A stretch of DNA of 20,359 bases from JAVJPJ01 sp040217295 (GTDB lineage: Bacteria > Pseudomonadota > Alphaproteobacteria > Rhodobacterales > Rhodobacteraceae): assembly GCA_964460185.1 (NCBI GenBank), contig CAYWTM010000056.1, positions 1 to 20,359 of the forward strand. The letters are read 5' to 3'. The translations under genes and the position numbers were made by a program. The number at the start of each line of letters is the position of its first letter. Position 1 is the first letter of the stretch. The notes beneath the pieces were generated by a model. That model worked only from the letters and a program-made list of their open reading frames with translations. It was not told the origin of the DNA and did not search any database. Shown in pieces: positions 13,644-20,359 of this stretch.

Positions 13644-14747
13644 ATGACGATCAACGCAACCACGATATCCGCCGGTGAGGCGCTGCAGGTGCTGGAGGCC
13701 GGGTGGGCCGCGCAACGCCAGGGCGGGCTGAAGACGTCGTGGATGCTGCACGGCCGCCCCGGCGTGGGCAAGACGGAGCTCGTGCAGATGCTGGCCGACC
13801 GTATGGGCGCGCAATTGTTCGATCTGCGCCTGACCACGATCGAGCCGCAGGATCTGCGCGGTCTGCCCTACTTCGATCATGAAACGGCGCGCACCATCTG
13901 GTACCGGCCCGAGGATCTGCCCGACACCGACGCGCCGGCGATCTTGTTCCTGGATGAACTGACGGCGGCCGCCCCGTCGCTGCAACCCACCGTATACGGC
14001 CTGCTGCAGGAACGCCGCGTGGGGCGTCACCGGTTGCCCGACAGCGTGCTGATCGTGGCGGCGGGCAACATGATCGAGGATGGCGCGATCGCCTACGAGA
14101 TGGGCACCGCCTTGAGTGACCGGTTGATCCACGTGATCGTGCAGGCCAGTGCCGAAGACTGGCTCAAGAATTACGCCGTTCCCGCATCCATCCATCCAGC
14201 CGTGGCCGCGTTCATTCGCACCCGTCCCGACCTGCTTGAGACCACCGAAGACAGCCTCAGGCGGGGGCACGCCATCGCCTGCACGCCCCGCAGTTGGACC
14301 CGCGTCAGCCAGATCATGGGCTCGGTCCCCGACCGGCGGTCCCGCGCGGTGATGATCGCGGGCACCGTGGGCGAAGCCGCGGCCGCGGAATTCGCGCTGT
14401 TGGCCGACGAGATCGCGGCCACCGTCCAAGTGGCGCAGATGCTGGATACGCCGCGTGCCAAGCGGGGCCCGCTTTACCCCAAGACTCTCCATGGCCTGAC
14501 GGCGCTGGTCTATGGGCTGGTGGGGCAGGTCGATCGGGCGACACTGCCGGCGGGTATCGAAATCCTGGCGGATCTGCGCGGGTTGGCCGGGCAGGGTCAT
14601 TCCGGCCTTCCGGTCGGTGAATTGGCAAGCTTCGGGTTCGAGTTGCTGATCGGTCGCGCGCTGGACAGGGGCTGGCAGGACGTGTTCGCCACCTCTCAGG
14701 CCTATGCCGATTACGCGGCCGAGCGTCAGGCCGCGGGCCTGCCGTGA
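13644..14747 (+). CDS. MoxR-type AAA+ ATPase
   Basis: A 367-residue ATPase. The Walker A motif is G37-RPGVGKT-44, Walker B is ILFLDE (D104, E105), and the sensor-1 Asn is N142 in IVAAGN. The overall layout, including LRGLPYFD and QPTVYGLLQERRVG, is that of the MoxR/APE-type AAA+ proteins, which act as chaperones that remodel or insert cofactors into partner complexes together with VWA proteins. The ATG at 13644 lies five bases after the preceding gene. The following VWA gene begins with GTG inside the TGA region of this gene (GTGA overlap), which points to equal synthesis of the two. The client complex is unknown. Confidence 0.91.
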   Translation: MTINATTISAGEALQVLEAGWAAQRQGGLKTSWMLHGRPGVGKTELVQMLADRMGAQLFDLRLTTIEPQDLRGLPYFDHETARTIWYRPEDLPDTDAPAILFLDELTAAAPSLQPTVYGLLQERRVGRHRLPDSVLIVAAGNMIEDGAIAYEMGTALSDRLIHVIVQASAEDWLKNYAVPASIHPAVAAFIRTRPDLLETTEDSLRRGHAIACTPRSWTRVSQIMGSVPDRRSRAVMIAGTVGEAAAAEFALLADEIAATVQVAQMLDTPRAKRGPLYPKTLHGLTALVYGLVGQVDRATLPAGIEILADLRGLAGQGHSGLPVGELASFGFELLIGRALDRGWQDVFATSQAYADYAAERQAAGLP

Positions 14748-15964
14748 GTGTGCATTCCACCCGCGCCGCCCGCGCGCTTTCCCATCTGGGCGCGGCGGAT
14801 CCGGCGCTGGCGGTGCTGGCGTTGTGGTGCCGGCATCGTGACGGGCCGGGCGCCACACGCACCGATGGCCACACCATCCGCTATGGTCCGGGTTTCGACA
14901 GCCTGCCCCTGCCCGAACAGGTGGGGCTTTTGGCCCATCACGTCTTGCATGTGGCCTTGCGCCATTCCGACCGGCAGGCGGCTTTGGCGGAGCGGTTGGG
15001 CGACCGGTTCGATGCCGCGCTGTTCGGGCTGGCCGCGGACGGGATCATCAACGAAACCCTGATCCTCGCGGGCCACGCCCTGCCGCGTCCCGCCGTGACC
15101 CTGACCGATCTGCTGGCCGAGGCCGGTCTGCCCGCCCGATCCCCCATCGCGGCGCTGTCCGACTGGGATGCCGACCGCCTGGCAATGGCGTTGCACGCCG
15201 ACCCCAGGCGCGCCGAAAAGCTGCGCGAATGGGGGGTGTCGCGCGGATTTGCACGGGATCTGGGCCTTGGCGAGCCCGATGAGGATGGCGAAAAGCAATC
15301 CGCCGCGGATTGGCGCAACCAGATCCTTCGCGCGTTCGAGGCGGGGCGCAAGGCGGGCACGGGCATCGGTAAACTGGGCAGCCTGATCGCGGACCTGGCC
15401 CCGGCTTCGGTGCCGTGGGAAACACACCTGCGCGGCCTGCTGGCGCGCGCCCTGACCGAAAGACCGCGCCAAAGCTATCGGCGGCCTTCGGGCCGATGGC
15501 TGGCGATGGCCGAAACGGCGCGCGCCCATGGCGGCCCCGCCCCGGTGTTCGAGCCGGGCCGCCAGCGCCACGATCACCGCCCGCGCGTCGTGATCGGGCT
15601 GGATACCTCGTCCTCCATCGACCCGCAGACCCTGCGCCTGTTCACTGCCGAGGCCGAGGCCATCACCCGCCGCACCGGGGCCGAGGCGCATCTGCTGGCC
15701 TTCGATGAAGAGGTCTTTGTCCAGGCCCGGCTGGATCCCAATGGCTGGCAGGCCCTGCGCAGTCCCGAATTCCGCACGGGTGGCGGCACGGATTTCACCG
15801 ATCTGTTCGCGCGGGCCGGGGCGCTGACCCCGTCAATCGTCGTGATCTTGACCGATCTGGATGCGCCGGTGCCGGGTGCGCCACGGTTCCCGGTCATCTG
15901 GGCGGTGCCCGCGCGCACCGATCCGCCGCCTTTCGGGCGGGTGCTGGAAATCACCGATACCTGA
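14744..15964 (+). CDS. VWA-like domain protein with metallopeptidase-like N-terminal domain (DUF2201 type)
   Basis: A 406-residue protein with two parts. The N-terminal part resembles the putative metallopeptidase domain of DUF2201 proteins and contains H65-HVLH-69 with H74 (LLAHHVLHVALRH); the Glu of a normal HExxH is replaced by His66. The C-terminal part is a VWA-like fold with a MIDAS motif: D287-x-S-x-S291 (GLDTSSSID), T349 in GGGTDF, and D371/D373 in LTDLDAP. Such proteins pair with MoxR ATPases; the MIDAS metal mediates binding to a client. The GTG start at 14744 overlaps the ATPase stop. Its stop is 7 bases from that of betA, which is convergent. Pairing is well supported, client unknown. 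Confidence 0.88.
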   Translation: MSVHSTRAARALSHLGAADPALAVLALWCRHRDGPGATRTDGHTIRYGPGFDSLPLPEQVGLLAHHVLHVALRHSDRQAALAERLGDRFDAALFGLAADGIINETLILAGHALPRPAVTLTDLLAEAGLPARSPIAALSDWDADRLAMALHADPRRAEKLREWGVSRGFARDLGLGEPDEDGEKQSAADWRNQILRAFEAGRKAGTGIGKLGSLIADLAPASVPWETHLRGLLARALTERPRQSYRRPSGRWLAMAETARAHGGPAPVFEPGRQRHDHRPRVVIGLDTSSSIDPQTLRLFTAEAEAITRRTGAEAHLLAFDEEVFVQARLDPNGWQALRSPEFRTGGGTDFTDLFARAGALTPSIVVILTDLDAPVPGAPRFPVIWAVPARTDPPPFGRVLEITDT

Positions 15965-15971
15965 GGCGGGA

Positions 15972-17645
15972 TTACTCGGCCGCGTGGGGCCGGGCTTCGC
16001 CTTCGCGCTGTGCGTTTTGCCAATCGGGTGAAATCCACGGTTCCAGGTTCTCGCGGGGCAGGGGCGCGCGGCCAAGGATGTGATCCGCTGCCTTTTCCCC
16101 CACCATGATCGAGGGCGCGTTGAGGTTGCCATTGGGGATCAGCGGAAAGATCGAGCTGTCGGCCAACCGCAGCCCGTCCACCCCGATCACCCGGTTTTCC
16201 GGATCGACCACCGCCATCGGGTCATCGGCCCGGCCCATCCGCGCGGTCCCGCAGGGGTGATAGGCGCTTTCGGCATGTTCGCGGATCACCGCATCCAGTG
16301 CTGCATCGGATTGCGCGGCATCGCCCGGCTGGATCTCGTGATCGACATAGCCTGCGATCGGATCGGTCGCGAAGATTTCCCGCGTCAGGCGGATCGCGCG
16401 GCGGAAGTCCTGCCAGTCGTCGGGGTGGGACATGTAGTTGAACAAGATCCGCGGCGCGTCCGCGGGATCGGAAGACCGCAGCGTGACCGCGCCCCGCGAT
16501 TTCGACCGCATCGGTCCGGTATGGGCCTGGAACCCGTGCCCGCCGGGGGGCGTCTTGCCGTCGTAGCGGATTGCGATGGGCAGGAAGTGATATTGAATAT
16601 CAGGGTATTCCACGCCTTTCTTCGACCGGATGAACCCGCATGCCTCGAAATTGTTCGACGCGCCCAGGCCGGTCTTGGTGAACAGCCACTGCGCGCCCAC
16701 CAGGGCCTTGCCCCACAGCGACCAGTAGGGCGCGATGGACACCGGCTTGGAGGCCGCGAACTGCACGTAGAGTTCCAGGTGGTCCTGCAGGTTCTGGCCG
16801 ACGCCGGCCCTGTCGGCCACCACTGCAATCCCATGCTCACCCAGATGCCTGGCGGGGCCTATTCCGCTCAGCATGAGAATCTTGGGTGAATTGATCGCGC
16901 CTGCGGCCAGCACCACCTCGGCGCGCGCGCGGATCACCTGACCGCCCGCCAGCCGCACGCCGGTCGCGCGACCGTTCTCGATCTCGATCCGTTCAACCAG
17001 ACCGCGCAGCAGCGTACAATTGTCCCGTTTGAGCGCAGGCTTGAGATAGGCGCTGGCCGTGGACCAGCGTTTGCCTTTCCACACGGTCATCTCGAAGGCG
17101 CCGAACCCTTCCTGTCGCTGGCCGTTATAGTCATCGGTCGCGCCATAGCCCGCATTGGCGCCGGACCTGATAAATGCCTCGTACAAGACGTTTTTGCGCG
17201 GTCCCCGCGTGATGTGGAGCGGGCCGTCATGCCCCCGCCAGGATGCATCGCCCGCATCCCCGTGCCAGGTTTCGGCGCGTTTGAAATAGGGCAGGACATC
17301 GGCATATCCCCAGCCTTCGGCACCCATGTCCGCCCAGGTGTCGAAGTCTCGGGCATGGCCACGCACATAGATCATGCCGTTGATCGACGAGGACCCGCCG
17401 ATCACCTTGCCGCGCGGGCAGGCCATGACGCGATTGTCCATATGCGGCTCGGGCTCGGTCACGTAGCCCCAGTCATACCGCTTCATGCCCATCGGATAGG
17501 ACAGGGCGGCGGGCATGTTGATGAACGGCCCCCAATCGGACCCGCCATGTTCGACGACGATGACCGACCGGCCCGCCTCGGACAGGCGATACGCCATGGC
17601 CGACCCGGCGCTGCCGGCACCAATGATGACGTAATCGGCTTCCAT
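15972..17645 (-). CDS. betA: Choline dehydrogenase
   Basis: A 557-residue FAD-dependent GMC oxidoreductase, which oxidises choline to betaine aldehyde and can go on to glycine betaine; it is usually membrane-associated and linked to the respiratory chain. Visible motifs are the dinucleotide site GAGSAGS (9-15), the GMC signature near CPRGKVIGGSSSINGMIY, SGIGP, and the C-terminal active-site pair His463 (YHPCGTARMG) and Asn509 (PNGNLNAPSIM). The length is almost identical to that of well-known BetA proteins. The ATG at 17645 overlaps the betB stop by one base (TGATG), so translation is coupled. It is the last gene of betCBA. Very confident in function given the neighbours. Confidence 0.95.
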   Translation of the reverse strand: MEADYVIIGAGSAGSAMAYRLSEAGRSVIVVEHGGSDWGPFINMPAALSYPMGMKRYDWGYVTEPEPHMDNRVMACPRGKVIGGSSSINGMIYVRGHARDFDTWADMGAEGWGYADVLPYFKRAETWHGDAGDASWRGHDGPLHITRGPRKNVLYEAFIRSGANAGYGATDDYNGQRQEGFGAFEMTVWKGKRWSTASAYLKPALKRDNCTLLRGLVERIEIENGRATGVRLAGGQVIRARAEVVLAAGAINSPKILMLSGIGPARHLGEHGIAVVADRAGVGQNLQDHLELYVQFAASKPVSIAPYWSLWGKALVGAQWLFTKTGLGASNNFEACGFIRSKKGVEYPDIQYHFLPIAIRYDGKTPPGGHGFQAHTGPMRSKSRGAVTLRSSDPADAPRILFNYMSHPDDWQDFRRAIRLTREIFATDPIAGYVDHEIQPGDAAQSDAALDAVIREHAESAYHPCGTARMGRADDPMAVVDPENRVIGVDGLRLADSSIFPLIPNGNLNAPSIMVGEKAADHILGRAPLPRENLEPWISPDWQNAQREGEARPHAAE

Positions 17646-19105
17646 CAATAGGCCGCTTCCACTGGTGACATTCCGACATAGACGGTCTTGGATTCCGAAT
17701 AGCTTTCGAGCGCGGCGCGCGAATTCTCCCGGCCCACGCCCGATCCCTTCCTGCCGCCGAAGGGCACCTCGACGGGGGTCAGGTTGTACTGGTTGATCCA
17801 GCAAGATCCCGCGTCGATCAGGCTGATCACGCGATGGCCGCGGGTCAGGTCACGGGTGAAGACGGCCCCAGACAGGCCCAGGTCGGTGGCGTTGGCGCGC
17901 TCGATCACCTCTTCTTCCGTGTCGAAGTCGAGGACCGACATGACGGGGCCAAAGATCTCTTCGCGCGCGATGGTCATGTCGTCGGTGACATCGGCGAAGA
18001 CGGTGGGCTGGATGTAGCAGCCGGGCTGGTTCAGCCGGTTGCCGCCATAGGCGAGGCGCGCGCCCTCGGCCTTGCCCTTCTCGATGTAGCCCAGCACGAT
18101 CCGCAGCTGATCTTCGCTCACCATCGGGCCGAGGTTGGTGGCCTCGTCGCGGGGGTCGCCGATCACGGCCTTTGACACGCGTTCGACCAGCCGGTTGACG
18201 AAGGCCTCCTTGATGCCGCGCTGCACGAAAACCCGCGTGCCGTTGGAACAGACCTGCCCGGTGGCATAGAAATTCGCGTTGATCGAGGCCGAGATGGCGC
18301 TTTCCAGATCGGCGTCGTCAAAAATGATCAGTGGCGACTTGCCACCCAGTTCCATGGTGACATGCTTCATCTGGCTCGCGGCCGCGGCATAGACCTTCTT
18401 GCCGGTCTCCGCCGAACCGGTGAGCGAGACCTTGGCGACGCGGGCATCTTCGACCAACGCGCGGCCAACGGTTCCCGCCCCTTGAACCACGTTGAAGACG
18501 CCGGGCGGCGCGCCGGCCTCGACCAGGATTTCCGCAAGTTTCAAGGCGGATAGCGGCGTCTGTTCCGATGGCTTGAACACCATCGTGTTGCCGCAGATCA
18601 GCGCTGGTGCGGCTTTCCAGCCGGCCACCTGCGTGGGGTAATTCCATGCGCCGAGGCCGACGCAGACACCCAGCGGCACCCGCACCGTGTAGGCCCAATC
18701 GCCGCCCAGCGGCACATGCTCGCCCGTGAGCGTGCCCGCGAGACCGCCGAAATATTCCAGCGCATCTGCGGCCGAGGTCGCGTCCGCAATCAGCGTTTCC
18801 TGGATCGGCTTGCCGGTATCGAGTGTTTCGAGTTCCGACAATTCACGATTGCGGGCGCGAATGATGTCGGCGGCCCGGCGCAAGACGCGGCCCCGTTCAA
18901 CCGGCATCAGTGCGGCCCAGGGGCCCTGGGCTGCCTTGGCGGCGGCCAGTGCGGCCTCGACAATCGCGGGCGTGGCGTCGTGGACATGAGCGATTTCCTC
19001 GCCACTGCCCGGATAAATCACCGGTCGCCGCGCGCCTGCGGTGTCTTCGACATAGGCACCATCGATGAAGTGTGAGGCGGTGGGTTGGGCGTTGATGGTT
19101 CCCAT
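17645..19105 (-). CDS. betB: Betaine aldehyde dehydrogenase
   Basis: A 486-residue NAD(P)-dependent aldehyde dehydrogenase that converts betaine aldehyde to glycine betaine in the cytoplasm. Family residues are in place: Asn155 (GAWNYP), Lys178 (FKPSEQ), GSAETG (230-235), general base Glu252 (MELGGKSP) and nucleophile Cys286 (TGQVCSNGTRV). The C-terminal stretch SCWINQYNLTPVEVPFGG is typical of BetB. The ATG at 19105 has GAGGAG nine bases upstream; an in-frame ATG at 19150 would lie inside betC. Only 4 bases separate it from the betC stop, and the betA start overlaps its own stop. Function is secure from sequence plus synteny. Confidence 0.96.
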   Translation of the reverse strand: MGTINAQPTASHFIDGAYVEDTAGARRPVIYPGSGEEIAHVHDATPAIVEAALAAAKAAQGPWAALMPVERGRVLRRAADIIRARNRELSELETLDTGKPIQETLIADATSAADALEYFGGLAGTLTGEHVPLGGDWAYTVRVPLGVCVGLGAWNYPTQVAGWKAAPALICGNTMVFKPSEQTPLSALKLAEILVEAGAPPGVFNVVQGAGTVGRALVEDARVAKVSLTGSAETGKKVYAAAASQMKHVTMELGGKSPLIIFDDADLESAISASINANFYATGQVCSNGTRVFVQRGIKEAFVNRLVERVSKAVIGDPRDEATNLGPMVSEDQLRIVLGYIEKGKAEGARLAYGGNRLNQPGCYIQPTVFADVTDDMTIAREEIFGPVMSVLDFDTEEEVIERANATDLGLSGAVFTRDLTRGHRVISLIDAGSCWINQYNLTPVEVPFGGRKGSGVGRENSRAALESYSESKTVYVGMSPVEAAY

Positions 19106-19109
19106 TGGG

Positions 19110-20359
19110 TCATTCTCCTCGGGGAAAGCGTTGATTTTCTTCGACCACATTCAGATCCATGTGGTTTCGCATGTACCGGTTCGAGGCATCGCGCAGCGGC
19201 TGGAAATCCCACGGGAAATAGGCCCCGTTCCTGAGCGCCTCGTAGACGACCCATCTCCTGGCCTGGCTCTCGCGAACGTCGGCGTCGAACTGTTCCAGAT
19301 TCCATTGCGCCGCCGCCATGACGCGGAATTTTTCCAGCGTGTGGGCATGGGCGGGATCTTCGGCAAGGTTCGCCCGCTCCTGCGGATCTGCATCCAGATC
19401 GAACAACTGTTCGGGGTCCAGGGCGCAATTGGTGTATTTCCAGCGCCCCTGCCGCAGCGCGATCAGCGGCGAGATTGACGCTTCGGCCGCGTATTCCATC
19501 ATCACCGGGCTGATCCGTGCCGTGCCGCGCGCAAGCGGCACCAGGCTTTCTCCGTCGGTCCATGGCATGACCTCGGCCATGGAGACACCGGCCAGATCGC
19601 ACAGTGTGGGGCACAGATCGATGGTCGACACCGGGTCGCTGATCGCCCCCGCAGTCATCCCCGGTGCAGCGATCATCAGGGGCACGCGCGCCGACCCTTC
19701 GTAAAAGTTCATCTTGAACCACAGCCCGCGTTCCCCGAGCATGTCGCCGTGATCCGAGACAAAGACGATGATCGCATCCTGCCGCGTGGTCTCGAGAACG
19801 TTGAGGATGCCGCCGATCTTGTCGTCGAGATAGGAGATATTGGCGAAATAGGCGCGGCGCGACCGGGTGATGTCATCGTCGGAAATGTCGAAATTTCGCC
19901 AGTCATTGGCGTCGAAGATCCGCTGCGCGTGGGGGTCGTGATCGGCGTAGTCCAGCGCCGGAACCTGCGGTTGCAGGTGGGCGCAATCCTCGTACAGGTC
20001 CCAGTATCGCTTGCGCGCGACATAGGGGTCGTGGGGGTGGGTGAAACTGACGGTCAGGCACCAGGGCCGCGCGTCATGCCCGCGCGCCAGATCATACAGC
20101 TTCTGCTCGGCCTGGTGGGCGACGTCATCATCATATTCCATCTGGTTTGTGATTTCGGCCACGCCTGCGCCCGTGACCGAACCCATGTTGTGATACCACC
20201 AGTCGATGCGCTCGCCCGGTTTGCGGTAGTCGGGCGTCCATCCGAAATCGGCGGGATAGATGTCGGTGGTCAGCCGCTGTTCGAACCCGTGCATCTGATC
20301 GGGACCGACGAAATGCATCTTGCCCGACAGGCAGGTCTGATAGCCCGCGCGCCGCAGGT
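19110..20359 (-). CDS. betC: Choline-sulfatase (5' end beyond right edge)
   Basis: The C-terminal 415 residues of a sulfatase-family enzyme that hydrolyses choline-O-sulfate to choline and sulfate, feeding betA and betB. The visible part starts inside LRRAGYQTCLSGKMHFVGP, a stretch characteristic of choline-sulfatases, and continues with DQMHGFEQRLTTDIYP, SFTHPHDPY, and the metal-binding VSDHGDMLGERGLWFK. The tail from WVVYEALRNGAYFPWDFQPL is also typical. About 90-100 N-terminal residues, including the catalytic Cys that is matured to formylglycine (C-x-P-S-R), fall outside the window. The ATG at 20318 is internal to the gene. It is first in view of the betCBA operon; a regulator such as betI is not in the window. 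Confidence 0.94.
   Translation of the reverse strand, partial: LRRAGYQTCLSGKMHFVGPDQMHGFEQRLTTDIYPADFGWTPDYRKPGERIDWWYHNMGSVTGAGVAEITNQMEYDDDVAHQAEQKLYDLARGHDARPWCLTVSFTHPHDPYVARKRYWDLYEDCAHLQPQVPALDYADHDPHAQRIFDANDWRNFDISDDDITRSRRAYFANISYLDDKIGGILNVLETTRQDAIIVFVSDHGDMLGERGLWFKMNFYEGSARVPLMIAAPGMTAGAISDPVSTIDLCPTLCDLAGVSMAEVMPWTDGESLVPLARGTARISPVMMEYAAEASISPLIALRQGRWKYTNCALDPEQLFDLDADPQERANLAEDPAHAHTLEKFRVMAAAQWNLEQFDADVRESQARRWVVYEALRNGAYFPWDFQPLRDASNRYMRNHMDLNVVEENQRFPRGE

Noticed and set aside
13599..14858. Minus-strand open frames opposite the MoxR and VWA genes (also 14726-15691).
   Set aside because: Shadow frames opposite genes with complete Walker and MIDAS motifs.
1..20359. Mobile elements, attachment sites, CRISPR arrays, tRNA or rRNA genes, phage or defence systems.
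   Set aside because: No transposase, integrase, repeat-spacer pattern, tRNA-like cloverleaf or defence-type protein was recognised on either strand.

Overview
The window is a high-G+C (roughly two thirds by eye), densely coded chromosomal segment. Gene content (choline-O-sulfate utilisation betCBA, aerobic-type cobalamin genes cobO and cobQ, carbohydrate catabolic operons under LacI-type regulators, MocE-type ferredoxin) and codon use suggest an alphaproteobacterium, most likely of the Rhodobacterales (Roseobacter/Paracoccus side). That assignment is inference from style and synteny, not from a marker gene. No rRNA, tRNA, CRISPR array, insertion sequence or integrase was seen, and no gene-free stretch exceeds about 200 bases.

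Region A (1-8435) is a carbohydrate or cyclitol catabolic locus made of two minus-strand operons, each facing its own divergent LacI-family regulator. Operon 1 runs SDR dehydrogenase (2667-3392), Gfo/Idh/MocA dehydrogenase (1500-2654), TIM-barrel isomerase/epimerase (572-1486), a terminator-like hairpin, then the start of a periplasmic sugar-binding protein (517 down to the window edge). Its regulator is at 3585-4613, and the shared intergenic region carries two 14-bp LacI-type operators. Operon 2 runs a membrane di-iron desaturase/hydroxylase-like protein (5731-6837), a MocE-type Rieske ferredoxin (5409-5720) and a second SDR (4619-5377). Its putative regulator, at 7036-8043, lacks a recognisable LacI hinge helix. 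The combination of MocA-like oxidoreductase, sugar isomerase, sugar-binding protein, desaturase-like oxygenase and MocE ferredoxin recalls rhizopine (O-methyl-inosamine) catabolism. I infer an oxidative step, possibly O-demethylation, that feeds a sugar or cyclitol pathway; the substrate is unknown. A small VOC-family protein (8040-8435) closes the region.

Region B (8595-11469) holds cobO, a metallophosphoesterase and cobQ in one tight plus-strand unit; the phosphoesterase stop overlaps the cobQ start as ATGA. Region C (11466-12845) is a single phosphomannomutase/phosphoglucomutase gene on the minus strand. Region D (12940-15964) is a plus-strand operon: a two-helix membrane protein of unknown function, a MoxR-type AAA+ ATPase and a VWA-like/DUF2201-type protein, the last starting inside the ATPase stop codon. 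Region E (15972 to the right edge) is betC-betB-betA on the minus strand, converting choline-O-sulfate to choline, betaine aldehyde and glycine betaine; betC is cut by the window edge.

Most promising for follow-up are the oxygenase-ferredoxin module in a sugar/cyclitol locus, the pair of operators between 3470 and 3524, a possible 14-residue leader peptide coupled to the first SDR, and the hairpin placed just before the binding-protein gene.
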